The notes beneath the pieces were generated by a model that was not told where the DNA came from, ran no database searches, and saw nothing but the letters and a program-made list of their open reading frames with translations. DNA of 64,000 nt, taken from NCBI GenBank assembly GCA_964400155.1, contig CAYNSQ010000001.1, positions 60,923-124,922 on the forward strand. Direction: 5' to 3'. Origin of the DNA: JAYTJL01 sp964400155. Lineage in GTDB: Bacteria; Patescibacteriota; Saccharimonadia; Saccharimonadales; UBA10212. Of this stretch, positions 1 to 7,626 are shown in pieces (within the stretch, counting starts at the first letter, position 1; each line of letters opens with the position of its first letter). Position numbers and translations under genes: made by a program.

Positions 1-1
1 A

Positions 2-319
2 GATGTTGAAACTGGCGAAATAAAAGGACAGCTACTCTACGCGTTTAACGCTAATGATGAAGTAGCGCCAGCTCAGGTCTTAGCAGCATTCGCAAAAACT
101 CAAGAACAGATTAAGTTTGTTGGTGCAATAAATTCACAAGGTGATTTCTTAAGCGCTGAAGATGTCAAAGCGCTTGCATCATTGCCAAGCAAAGACATTC
201 TCAGGGCCCAGTTAGTAGGCACTTTAGCCGCACCACTCAGTGGTTTTGTCAATGTAACAGCTGGTAACTTAAGAGGTCTGATAAATGTTTTGAATGCTCA
301 TGCAGAAGCAACTAATTAA
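2..319 (+). CDS. rplJ: 50S ribosomal protein L10, C-terminal part (cut by window edge)
   Basis: The open frame enters from the left edge without a start and ends at TAA 317-319, giving about 105 residues. The visible part has the L10 pattern: a GQLLYAFN stretch, then an LSAEDVKALASLPSKDILRAQLVGT region and a C-terminal alpha helix (LRGLINVLNAH) that binds L12 dimers. L10 is the base of the ribosomal stalk. It lies 20 bp upstream of rplL, the usual rplJL pair. The N-terminal rRNA-binding half is outside the window. The call rests on sequence pattern plus gene order. Confidence 0.9.
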   Translation, partial: DVETGEIKGQLLYAFNANDEVAPAQVLAAFAKTQEQIKFVGAINSQGDFLSAEDVKALASLPSKDILRAQLVGTLAAPLSGFVNVTAGNLRGLINVLNAHAEATN

Positions 320-339
320 TTAAATCAAGGAGAATATTA

Positions 340-762
340 ATGTCAGAAGAAGTAAAGAAAGAATTTAATAAAATTGAAGTTCCTAAAGAATTCAAAGAGT
401 TAGTAGAAAAATTAGATAAACTCAGCGCATTGGAAATTTCAAAGTTTGTTCAATTCCTAGAAGAATACTGGGGAGTTAGTGCGGCTGCTCCTGCTGTCGC
501 AGTTGCAGCAGCTCCAGCCGGCGGTGATACTGGACCGGTTGCCGATGAAAAAAGCGAGTTTGACGTTGTACTTAAAGATCCAGGCGCTCAAAAAGTCGCC
601 GTTATTAAGGCAGTAAAAGACATTACTGGTCTTGGACTTGGTGAAGCAAAAGCAATTGTTGATGCTGCACCAAAACCAGTCTTAGAAAAGGCTAATAAAG
701 AAGATGCTGAAGCCGCCAAAAAGGCACTTGAAGATGCCGGTGCAACAGTAGAGTTAAACTAA
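340..762 (+). CDS. rplL: 50S ribosomal protein L7/L12
   Basis: L12 forms the mobile ribosomal stalk that recruits translation GTPases. The 140-residue protein has an N-terminal dimerisation helix pair (about 15-48), an Ala/Pro/Gly hinge (about 48-65), and the conserved C-terminal domain (about 72-140) with the KVAVIKAVKDITGLGLGEAK motif. It is longer than the usual 120-125 residues because of a charged N-terminal extension of about 15-20 residues. An AAGGAG ribosome binding site at 326-331 supports the ATG at 340. A strong terminator follows, so rplJ-rplL ends here. Confidence 0.97.
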   Translation: MSEEVKKEFNKIEVPKEFKELVEKLDKLSALEISKFVQFLEEYWGVSAAAPAVAVAAAPAGGDTGPVADEKSEFDVVLKDPGAQKVAVIKAVKDITGLGLGEAKAIVDAAPKPVLEKANKEDAEAAKKALEDAGATVELN

Positions 763-780
763 AAACCTATACTTGATTAG

Positions 781-820
781 AAAAACACGGAGTAGACTGT
801 ATCTTGCTCCGTGTTTTTTT
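781..820 (+). terminator. Rho-independent terminator of rplJ-rplL
   Basis: A perfect 12-bp stem, AAAAACACGGAG (781-792) pairing with CTCCGTGTTTTT, with a 14-nt loop and a T tract to 820, starts 19 nt after the rplL stop. Confidence 0.92.
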
Positions 821-946
821 ATCCACAGAATTGCCTATCTCTTTTGACTTAAGTGGATGTCTATGGTACTTTCAAGGCAGTTAGTTCATTTATCAAAAGA
901 GGTAAATCAGAAAAATAAAGATGAGTGAGCTTTGGGAACAAAATAA

Positions 947-1459
947 ATGACCGACATTCCAGAAAAACAGATAAAAAGACTTAGGGCGCTTATCACTGAA
1001 GCTGAGACAAGTTTAGGGGCAGCTAAAGAATTGATAGTATCTCTTGTTGGCGATGACCCAGTACTGACCGAAAAAGTCATAGACAAGGCCCTTGGGAAAG
1101 TCATAGAGGGGGTGTTTGATGGCCAAGCAATGGTCGGAAGCGATGGCAAAAACTATCCTGTTCCCGCAAATTACGCAAGCAAGTCCAAGTTGGTTCAGGG
1201 AGATATCCTTAAATTGACGATAGCCAGCGACGGAGCATTTATGTATAAACAGATAGGACCGATACCTCGAAAGCAGTTAGTAGGAATGTTGAACCAAAAA
1301 GACGGACACTACTTTGTGGACGTAGGTGATAAACAGTACAGAGTACTGCTTGCAAGTGTTACCTACTTTAAGGCAAAGTCAGGTGATCAAGTTAGTATAA
1401 ACGTACCTGAAGACGATAGCGTCAATGCTGAGTGGGCTGCTTTGGAAGCAGCACTTTAA
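947..1459 (+). CDS. Conserved-looking hypothetical protein, 170 aa
   Basis: I do not recognise this gene. The N-terminal 40 residues are helical and charged (PEKQIKRLRALITEAETSLGAAKELIVSL) and may form a coiled coil. Residues 55-150 look beta-rich, with a KLVQGDILKLTI stretch and a YFVDVGDKQYRVLLASVTYFKAKSGD stretch that recalls small barrel or GreA-C-like folds, but I see no diagnostic motif. There is no signal peptide or membrane segment, so it is probably cytosolic. It stands alone between the rplL terminator and dnaX. The ribosome binding site is poor (GGGAA about 9 nt upstream). Confidence 0.7.
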   Translation: MTDIPEKQIKRLRALITEAETSLGAAKELIVSLVGDDPVLTEKVIDKALGKVIEGVFDGQAMVGSDGKNYPVPANYASKSKLVQGDILKLTIASDGAFMYKQIGPIPRKQLVGMLNQKDGHYFVDVGDKQYRVLLASVTYFKAKSGDQVSINVPEDDSVNAEWAALEAAL

Positions 1460-1569
1460 TTGGCACTATTCCCAATTCTTACCTCTGTGATAACAATATC
1501 AGTACTAAATGACATAGCTGCATCAATATGGTGTTTTTTTGACAGATGACTGCTGGGTCGTTTGACTGA

Positions 1570-1575
1570 TAGACT
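1570..1575 (+). promoter_or_regulatory. -10 box of dnaX (leaderless type)
   Basis: TAGACT lies 6 nt before the dnaX ATG and no Shine-Dalgarno sequence is present, so transcription would start at or next to the start codon. A TTGACA at 1539-1544 is too far (25 nt) to be its -35. Confidence 0.4.
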
Positions 1576-1581
1576 AAGTAC

Positions 1582-3057
1582 ATGGGGAAGGCATTATATA
1601 GAAAACATCGATCAACTTCTTTTTCTGAAGTTATTGGACAAGAACACATCACAGATACTCTTTCTAATGCTATAGCTAGCGACAAAATTAGCCATGCATA
1701 CCTATTTTCCGGCCCCAGAGGAGTAGGGAAAACAAGTACAGCACGGATTCTAGCACATGAAATTAACCAGCTTGATTACTCAGATTCAAACCAACATTTG
1801 GACATTATTGAAATAGACGCAGCCAGTAACAGACGAATAGATGAAATTCGAGATCTTCGTGACAAAGTAAATATCCCTCCTACATCGTCAAAATATAAGG
1901 TCTACATAATTGATGAAGTCCATATGCTCACTAAAGAAGCTTTTAATGCTCTACTTAAGACGCTGGAAGAACCGCCAGAGCATTGTGTTTTCATCTTAGC
2001 AACAACAGAACCACATAAGGTACCTGAAACTATAATAAGTCGTACTCAGCGTTTTGATTTTAAAAAAATTGATAACATCCAAATTGCTGAACATTTGAGA
2101 GAAATTTCGGTTAAAGAAAAAATTAATATAACTGATGAGGCACTTTTACTGATTGCTCGTCATGGTAGAGGTAGCTTCCGAGACAGCATAGGAATGTTAG
2201 ACCAACTGTCCTCGCAAAGTAATAAAATTGAAGAAAACGACGTCCGCACTGTGCTTGGTATGCCTAGTACGGACAAAACTGCTGCTATTCTTAGTGCAGT
2301 CTCGAACAACGACGTTGCAAGCTTAGGTGCAATATTGCAAGATTTAGAAGACAATCAAACCAACATTAGTGGTATTTGTTATGCTTTGGCGGATAGCGTG
2401 AGAGAAGAAATTATCAATGGCGAAGTTTCAACAAAAAAACTTAATTTGCTTAAAGATTTAATTAATGTCGAAAGTTCTGCGATGCCATGGCAAAAACTCT
2501 TAATAGTTTTAACAGAGTCAATGGACTATGAGAATAGAGATAAAGATATTGTGGTTGCTGATAAAATCCCGCTATTAAATCAGGATCAAGCACTTACAAA
2601 CCATAAAGAAAAAGAGTTAAGCAAAATTAAACATACTACTAGACCATCATCCAGAGAAGAAACAACCATTTCTACTGAAAATACAAAAGGCACTACAAAT
2701 GACTACAACGACATTATAGATTGGTGGCCAGAAGTAGTTGGAAAAGTTAAAGACCAGGCCGCGTCTATCTACACCGCCTTGCGACTCGGTACGCCAATTC
2801 TACGTGATAAACACTTGGAATTAGTTTTTCAGTTTCCATTGCACCAAAAAAAAATTGATACTGCAAAAAATAAAGATATTCTATCGAGCATTATTACCGA
2901 TGTGACCGGCAAAGTTTATCTTATCTCAACTAGTGTAGATCAAAGTCTGAAACATTCTGCAGACAAACCATCTACAAACCAAAAGTCAACTACCGACGAT
3001 CCTACTTTGTCTTCCATTAGCAATATATTTGGTAGTGCGGAAGTGCTAGAATCCTAA
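1582..3057 (+). CDS. dnaX: DNA polymerase III subunit gamma/tau, zinc-module-less
   Basis: Clamp-loader AAA+ ATPase of the replisome. Walker A GPRGVGKT is at residues 44-51, Walker B DEVH at 111-114, followed by the typical FNALLKTLEEPPEH and ATTEPHKVPETIISR (arginine finger) motifs. Bacterial DnaX normally carries four cysteines between the Walker motifs. Here that region (62-73) is about 14 residues shorter than in E. coli and has no cysteine. Residues about 345-375 are a low-complexity linker, and 380-450 hold a C-terminal domain (WWPEVVGKVK). A run of nine A at 2846-2854 (codons 422-425) is a possible slippage site (see findings). dnaB follows 9 nt later. Confidence 0.95.
   Translation: MGKALYRKHRSTSFSEVIGQEHITDTLSNAIASDKISHAYLFSGPRGVGKTSTARILAHEINQLDYSDSNQHLDIIEIDAASNRRIDEIRDLRDKVNIPPTSSKYKVYIIDEVHMLTKEAFNALLKTLEEPPEHCVFILATTEPHKVPETIISRTQRFDFKKIDNIQIAEHLREISVKEKINITDEALLLIARHGRGSFRDSIGMLDQLSSQSNKIEENDVRTVLGMPSTDKTAAILSAVSNNDVASLGAILQDLEDNQTNISGICYALADSVREEIINGEVSTKKLNLLKDLINVESSAMPWQKLLIVLTESMDYENRDKDIVVADKIPLLNQDQALTNHKEKELSKIKHTTRPSSREETTISTENTKGTTNDYNDIIDWWPEVVGKVKDQAASIYTALRLGTPILRDKHLELVFQFPLHQKKIDTAKNKDILSSIITDVTGKVYLISTSVDQSLKHSADKPSTNQKSTTDDPTLSSISNIFGSAEVLES
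2846..2854 (+). other. Nine-A homopolymer in dnaX, possible slippage/frameshift site
   Basis: In frame the bases read CAA AAA AAA ATT. A -1 ribosomal shift, or one extra A by polymerase slippage, gives AAT TGA and an immediate stop at codon 426, a short form of about 425 residues. In E. coli and Thermus the short gamma form is made by frameshifting or slippage on comparable A runs. Chance is possible in an AT-rich genome. Confidence 0.35.
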
Positions 3058-3066
3058 GACAAACAC

Positions 3067-4425
3067 ATGGCAAACAATGACAACCAGACAACCCATCCAC
3101 ATAACCTAGATGCTGAAGCGAGCATGCTTGGAGCTGTACTAATTGATCCTGAAAGCATGATTAAGGTTAGAGATGTAATTGATGAAAACGATTTTTATGA
3201 TCCTAAGAATAAAGCTATATATAAATCAATGCGTACTCTTCATGATAGAAGAAGTCCAATTGATATTTTAACTCTTTCAGAACAATTAAAATCAGCAAAG
3301 CAATTAGATAGTGTCGGGGGTGCATCATATTTAACAGAACTAACCTCATTTGTCCCTACGGCAGCACATATAGAACAATACGCCCAGATTGTAGCTGAAA
3401 AATCTGTGCGTCGCAGACTGATTAAAGCCAGTTCGGATATAGCAGATGTTGGTAAAGATGACAGCAAAAGCCTTCAAGAATTAATAGAAGAGGCTGAGAG
3501 TAAACTTTTTGAGGTAAGTAAACAACATATAAAACAGGATATAACTTCTCTCGAATCGATTTTAGGTGACAGTTTTGACAGATTGGATGATTTGCATCGG
3601 AATAAAGGTGGTGTACGTGGAATACCAACAGGTTTTTCACAACTTGATCGCACGTTAGCAGGTCTGCAAAGATCTGATTTGTTTGTACTGGCAGCTCGTC
3701 CTAGTATGGGAAAGACAGCTCTGATGCTCAATATTGCTCTAAACGTCGCTACAAAAGCAAAGCAGGGTGCAGTATTGATTTTTAGTCTTGAAATGAGTAA
3801 AGAACAACTAGTGGATCGTTTACTGGCCGCAGATGCCGGTGTAGAAGCCTGGCGACTCCGTACCGGAGAAGGTCTAACGGATGATGATTTCGAAAGAATA
3901 AGTGCAGCAATGGGTGAATTAGCCGAAGCACCAATATTCATAGACGACACTTCGGGTATAACTGTAAGTGATTTACGGACCAAAGCGCGTCGACTAGACC
4001 ACGAACATCCATTAGCGGCTATAATGGTTGACTACTTACAATTAATGAGTGGTGGTTCAAGATTTGCAACGGTATCAAACCGGGTCCAAGAAATATCTGA
4101 AATTAGCAGGTCCTTAAAAATTTTAGCTAGAGAACTTAACGTACCAGTTATTGCATTGTCCCAACTAAGTCGTTCAGTAGAAAACCGAAGTCCGCAAATC
4201 CCTCAACTAGCTGATCTTAGGGAGTCAGGATCTATCGAACAGGATGCTGACGTAGTTGCGTTTATATATAGAGAAGATTACTACAATCCCGAGAGCTCAC
4301 GTCAAAATATTACAGACATAATGATTAAAAAGCATCGTAATGGACCCATTAGAAACATAGAACTTTATTTTGACCGAGACAAACAACGTTTTCGTGACCT
4401 AGACACTAGACACACCGAAGGGTAA
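3067..4425 (+). CDS. dnaB: Replicative DNA helicase DnaB
   Basis: Hexameric 5'-3' helicase of the replication fork, 452 residues, normal length and without an intein. The N-terminal domain (about 8-105, HNLDAEASMLGAVLIDPESM) is followed by a linker helix and the RecA-like motor (about 175-450). Walker A ARPSMGKTAL, Walker B IMVDYLQLM, the LSQLSRSVE motif and the ADLRESGSIEQDADVVAFIYR region are all visible. It lies 9 nt after dnaX and is probably co-transcribed. No clear Shine-Dalgarno sequence precedes it. Confidence 0.97.
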   Translation: MANNDNQTTHPHNLDAEASMLGAVLIDPESMIKVRDVIDENDFYDPKNKAIYKSMRTLHDRRSPIDILTLSEQLKSAKQLDSVGGASYLTELTSFVPTAAHIEQYAQIVAEKSVRRRLIKASSDIADVGKDDSKSLQELIEEAESKLFEVSKQHIKQDITSLESILGDSFDRLDDLHRNKGGVRGIPTGFSQLDRTLAGLQRSDLFVLAARPSMGKTALMLNIALNVATKAKQGAVLIFSLEMSKEQLVDRLLAADAGVEAWRLRTGEGLTDDDFERISAAMGELAEAPIFIDDTSGITVSDLRTKARRLDHEHPLAAIMVDYLQLMSGGSRFATVSNRVQEISEISRSLKILARELNVPVIALSQLSRSVENRSPQIPQLADLRESGSIEQDADVVAFIYREDYYNPESSRQNITDIMIKKHRNGPIRNIELYFDRDKQRFRDLDTRHTEG

Positions 4426-4437
4426 ACTAAAAACGTA

Positions 4438-5640
4438 ATGTTAAAATTTCGGGAGTTATACAGTTTTGCTTTTTGGCGTGACTTTATTAAGATCTATCAT
4501 CTAAAAGGTGCTTTTTTAGTCGTTGTTGTTTTTATAAGTATTTTTTGGCAAATTGGTACATACTCAGCAGGTTTAAGTAAATCAGAACTTACTCAGTACC
4601 AAGCAAGTCAAAGTTTAAATACAATTTATGAAAATCCAGTTAACGCACCTTATAAATTAGTTGAATATGGATTTATAAAACTAGGTTTAGAAAAAAACCT
4701 TGCTTCTAGACTTCCGTCAGCATTTGTTGCAGTGACATTTGTACTTGCACTTTACATTACAGTTAGAAAACTACTGGGTAGATTTTATGCTGGAATGTGT
4801 CTGTTTTTGTTAATTGGTACGCCACTATTTTTAATTCTAAGTCGTAGCGGTAGTGGAAATAATGCAATATTAATGATTATGACATGTGGAGCTGCGCTAT
4901 ATTTACTAACTAGACGATTTTCTAACCCCTCATACCTTCTACTTCTCCTTGTAACCCTAACTCTAGTAACGTCATTTTATGTAGCTGGCGTCTTGTGGTA
5001 TTTATTACTGTTTGCATTTATATATCGCAACAAAATTTCTAAACATCTTACACAAATACAAAGAAACAGGCTAATTTTGTTTAGCATTGTTTTACTTACT
5101 CTATTAGCACCCCTAATTTTAGCTCTGGCATCTAGTGTTACTGTTTTTAAAGAATGGTTGATGTTGCCTGCCTACATGCCAGCAATAAGTGAATTCGCGA
5201 TGCGTATTATATGGTATCTTCCATCAATAGTTATTGTTACAAGGGATTACAGTGAATTTAATGTAGGTACCGAGCCACTAATCAATATTGCCTTGCTTGC
5301 CATTGTCACTATTGGGTTGGCCGCCTCCTTTATGCAAGGTAAGGAATTACTTTCAAAGCTAAAATTATTCATTATTATAAGCTTTTTACTCTATCTATTA
5401 ACCGGTAGGTTTGAGACCTTAATTGTCATAGTCCCTGTAGTAGTTGTTCTTGCTACTACTGGTCTAAAATATCTTTACAAAGAATGGAAAAACGTTTTCC
5501 CAAACAATCCAATTCCCAAAGAATTAGCCTTTTTTATGATAAGTTTTGTTTGTATTTTGCAAGCTTTCTATGGGTTCCATGTAGCGCACCGTGTATGGCC
5601 AGCAACTACAGAGACTAAAAAACTTTACGTGATAAAATAG
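4438..5640 (+). CDS. Multi-pass membrane protein, GT-C/GT39-like fold suspected
   Basis: A 400-residue protein with about 9-10 hydrophobic segments, beginning near residues 25-42 (GAFLVVVVFISIFW). The first extracytoplasmic loop (LSKSELTQYQASQSLNTIYENPVNAPYKLVEYGFIKLG) followed by NLASRLPSAF resembles the arrangement in GT39/ArnT-type mannosyltransferases, but the usual acidic catalytic pair of that loop is not evident. I infer a glycosyltransferase-like or degenerate member; function is not established. It sits between dnaB and ybaB, 12 nt after dnaB, and is probably in the same operon although unrelated in function. Confidence 0.6.
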   Translation: MLKFRELYSFAFWRDFIKIYHLKGAFLVVVVFISIFWQIGTYSAGLSKSELTQYQASQSLNTIYENPVNAPYKLVEYGFIKLGLEKNLASRLPSAFVAVTFVLALYITVRKLLGRFYAGMCLFLLIGTPLFLILSRSGSGNNAILMIMTCGAALYLLTRRFSNPSYLLLLLVTLTLVTSFYVAGVLWYLLLFAFIYRNKISKHLTQIQRNRLILFSIVLLTLLAPLILALASSVTVFKEWLMLPAYMPAISEFAMRIIWYLPSIVIVTRDYSEFNVGTEPLINIALLAIVTIGLAASFMQGKELLSKLKLFIIISFLLYLLTGRFETLIVIVPVVVVLATTGLKYLYKEWKNVFPNNPIPKELAFFMISFVCILQAFYGFHVAHRVWPATTETKKLYVIK

Positions 5641-5666
5641 ACCAAACTAAGATATGGAGATTTAAT

Positions 5667-5960
5667 ATGAGTAAAATGGATCAAGCAAAACTTTTAATGA
5701 AAGCACGTAAACTTCAAAAAGAGCTACAAAATGAAATAATTGAAGTGGAAGCTGGTGAAGGGGCTGTAAGAGTAGAGATTACTGGAGAACAAAAAATTAA
5801 AAAAATCCACATTGATCCGGAAATGATTGATTTAGACGACATAGGCCAGTTAGAAAACTGGCTTCAGGAGGCCGTCAGAGAAGCAATCAGTGAGAGTCAA
5901 AAACTAGCGGCTGAAAAAATGCAACCAATGATGAGTCAATTGGGGAATTTAGGGCTTTAG
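5667..5960 (+). CDS. ybaB: YbaB/EbfC nucleoid-associated protein
   Basis: A small DNA-binding protein of 97 residues. It has the family signature: an N-terminal helix (MSKMDQAKLLMKARKLQKELQNEIIEVEAGEG), a central VRVEITGEQKIKKIHIDPE strand region and a C-terminal helix ending in LGNLG. It precedes recR by 9 nt, the widespread ybaB-recR pairing, although dnaX is separated from it here by dnaB and a membrane protein. A GGAG ribosome binding site lies before the ATG. Confidence 0.93.
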   Translation: MSKMDQAKLLMKARKLQKELQNEIIEVEAGEGAVRVEITGEQKIKKIHIDPEMIDLDDIGQLENWLQEAVREAISESQKLAAEKMQPMMSQLGNLGL

Positions 5961-5969
5961 AAATATAGT

Positions 5970-6581
5970 ATGGGTTCGTCGTACATACCAAGTGCTCTAG
6001 CAGAGTTGATTGAAGCATTGTCGCAACTTCCTGGAGTTGGTAGCAGAAGCGCTGAACGCTATGCGTATTATTTGTTTAAATCACCTCCACAAAAGTCGCA
6101 AAAAATTGAGAATGCATTAAAAGAGATTCATAAACGCCTTAAATTTTGTCCAGTTACATTTGCTCTTATTGACAGTGAAGAAGAGGTCAGCTCGCTTTAT
6201 TCTGACGATTCCAGAGATAAGTCAGTTGTAGCTGTTGTGGCTGACCCATTTGATATTGTTGCCTTAGAAGCTACTGGTGCCTACCGAGGGACTTACCATT
6301 CCCTCGGTGGGTTAATTTCCCCAATAGATAATATTGGCCCTGAACATCTACATATTAAAGAGTTAGTCGAACGTACAAAAAAAGACAATGTTAAAGAATT
6401 AATTTTTGCGGCTAACACTTCCGTAGAGAGCGAAACTACATTGCTTTACATTACTCAATCACTAGGCAGCAAAGCTCCAAAAATAACACGTCTTGCACGA
6501 GGTTTGCCTGTAGGCGCAGAACTTGAATACACTGATCAAATAACGCTAACAAGTGCCCTTGAGGGTAGACAGACCATTTAA
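5970..6581 (+). CDS. recR: Recombination protein RecR without zinc-finger cysteines
   Basis: RecR works with RecO/RecF in loading RecA at gaps. The N-terminal helix-hairpin-helix (LSQLPGVGSRSAERYAYYLF, 17-36) and the Toprim domain (about 85-165, VVADPFDIVALEATGAYRGTYHSLGG) are normal, as is the C-terminal RLARGLPVGAELEYTD segment. The C4 zinc finger that usually lies between them is gone: only Cys60 remains and the segment 60-84 is acidic and loop-like. Length (203) is normal. The start ATG at 5970 has no visible Shine-Dalgarno. Confidence 0.92.
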   Translation: MGSSYIPSALAELIEALSQLPGVGSRSAERYAYYLFKSPPQKSQKIENALKEIHKRLKFCPVTFALIDSEEEVSSLYSDDSRDKSVVAVVADPFDIVALEATGAYRGTYHSLGGLISPIDNIGPEHLHIKELVERTKKDNVKELIFAANTSVESETTLLYITQSLGSKAPKITRLARGLPVGAELEYTDQITLTSALEGRQTI

Positions 6582-6604
6582 CATACTCCTTAAACTGGTA
6601 CAAT
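6578..6604 (+). promoter_or_regulatory. Promoter of the DHH phosphoesterase gene
   Basis: TTAACA (6578-6583), 15-nt spacer, TACAAT (6599-6604), then 8 nt to the ATG at 6613. The transcript would be leaderless or nearly so. Confidence 0.5.
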
Positions 6605-6612
6605 AATACCTA

Positions 6613-7623
6613 ATGAAACCCATACAGTACCCGGAGGCTACTAAAATAGCTGAACTAATAGGTGCAGCAAGTAAAATTGTGGTTATACAGGCAGATAACC
6701 CGGATGCCGATAGCCTTGCATCAGCTTTAGCACTAGAAGAAATGCTGGGTAACCAAGGCAAGGATGTTGAACTTTTTTGTGGAGTAGACTTGCCTTCTTA
6801 CTTATCATTTTTACCAGGTTGGGATAGAGTCAGCACACAGATGCCTAGTAATTTTGATCTATCGATTATAGTTGATACTTCTAGTATAACATTGTTGGAA
6901 CAGCTTGAAAGACGAGGTGTTAAGTCGTGGGTTGTTGCGAAACCATGCGTAGTAATTGACCATCACAGTTCTGATTCAACCATTGATTTCGCGACAGTGG
7001 AACTTAACGCTAAAGCAGTTGCAACAGGAGAAGTGATATATGAACTTAGTAAACAATTGAAGTGGGAATTAAACAAACAAGCTTGTTCGCTAATTACAAG
7101 CGCAATTCTTTCAGATAGTCTAGGTTTAATGACTGGAGACACAACCTCTAGAACAATTCACATTATAGCCGAAGCGGTCGCCAGCGGTGTTAATTTGCCT
7201 GATCTTGAAGCTGCTCGTCGTGAAACTATGCGTCGCGAACCCGAATTAATACATTACAAGGGACAACTTTTACAGAGAGTTGAGTTTTACTCTGATAATA
7301 AAATAGCAATTCTAACGATTCCATGGGAAGAAATTGAAAAGTACAGTCCACTTTACAACCCACCAATGCTAGTAATGGATGATATGCGACTTACTAAAGG
7401 GACAGACATTGCAATATGTTTCAAAGTCTACAGCGACGGTAAAATAACCGCTAAGATTCGATGCAACCATGGTCATGGAATTGCCAATCAATTAGCTGAG
7501 CAGTTTGGTGGAGGCGGACATAGCTATGCGGCAGGATTTAAAGTGCAGGATGGGAGTAGTTTTGAGGATGTAAAAAAACAGACTATTGATTTAGCAACAA
7601 AGCTGCTCAAAGAAAATAATTGA
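6613..7623 (+). CDS. DHH/DHHA1 phosphoesterase (NrnA/nanoRNase-like)
   Basis: A 336-residue protein of the bifunctional oligoribonuclease/pAp phosphatase group. Motif I is DNPDADSLAS (28-37), where the histidine usual in this motif is replaced. The DHH triad is at 116-118 (VIDHHSS). The C-terminal DHHA1 substrate domain ends with GGGGHSYAAGF near residues 310-320. The predicted role is degradation of short RNA or pAp in the cytosol, inferred from the family. The gene ends 3 nt before cysS, so the two are likely co-transcribed. Confidence 0.88.
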   Translation: MKPIQYPEATKIAELIGAASKIVVIQADNPDADSLASALALEEMLGNQGKDVELFCGVDLPSYLSFLPGWDRVSTQMPSNFDLSIIVDTSSITLLEQLERRGVKSWVVAKPCVVIDHHSSDSTIDFATVELNAKAVATGEVIYELSKQLKWELNKQACSLITSAILSDSLGLMTGDTTSRTIHIIAEAVASGVNLPDLEAARRETMRREPELIHYKGQLLQRVEFYSDNKIAILTIPWEEIEKYSPLYNPPMLVMDDMRLTKGTDIAICFKVYSDGKITAKIRCNHGHGIANQLAEQFGGGGHSYAAGFKVQDGSSFEDVKKQTIDLATKLLKENN

Positions 7624-7626
7624 ATC

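Noticed and set aside
1460..1581. Signal recognition particle RNA upstream of dnaX
   Set aside because: SRP RNA often lies there in other bacteria, but the conserved GGAAG/GCAGG core hairpin is not seen in this spacer.
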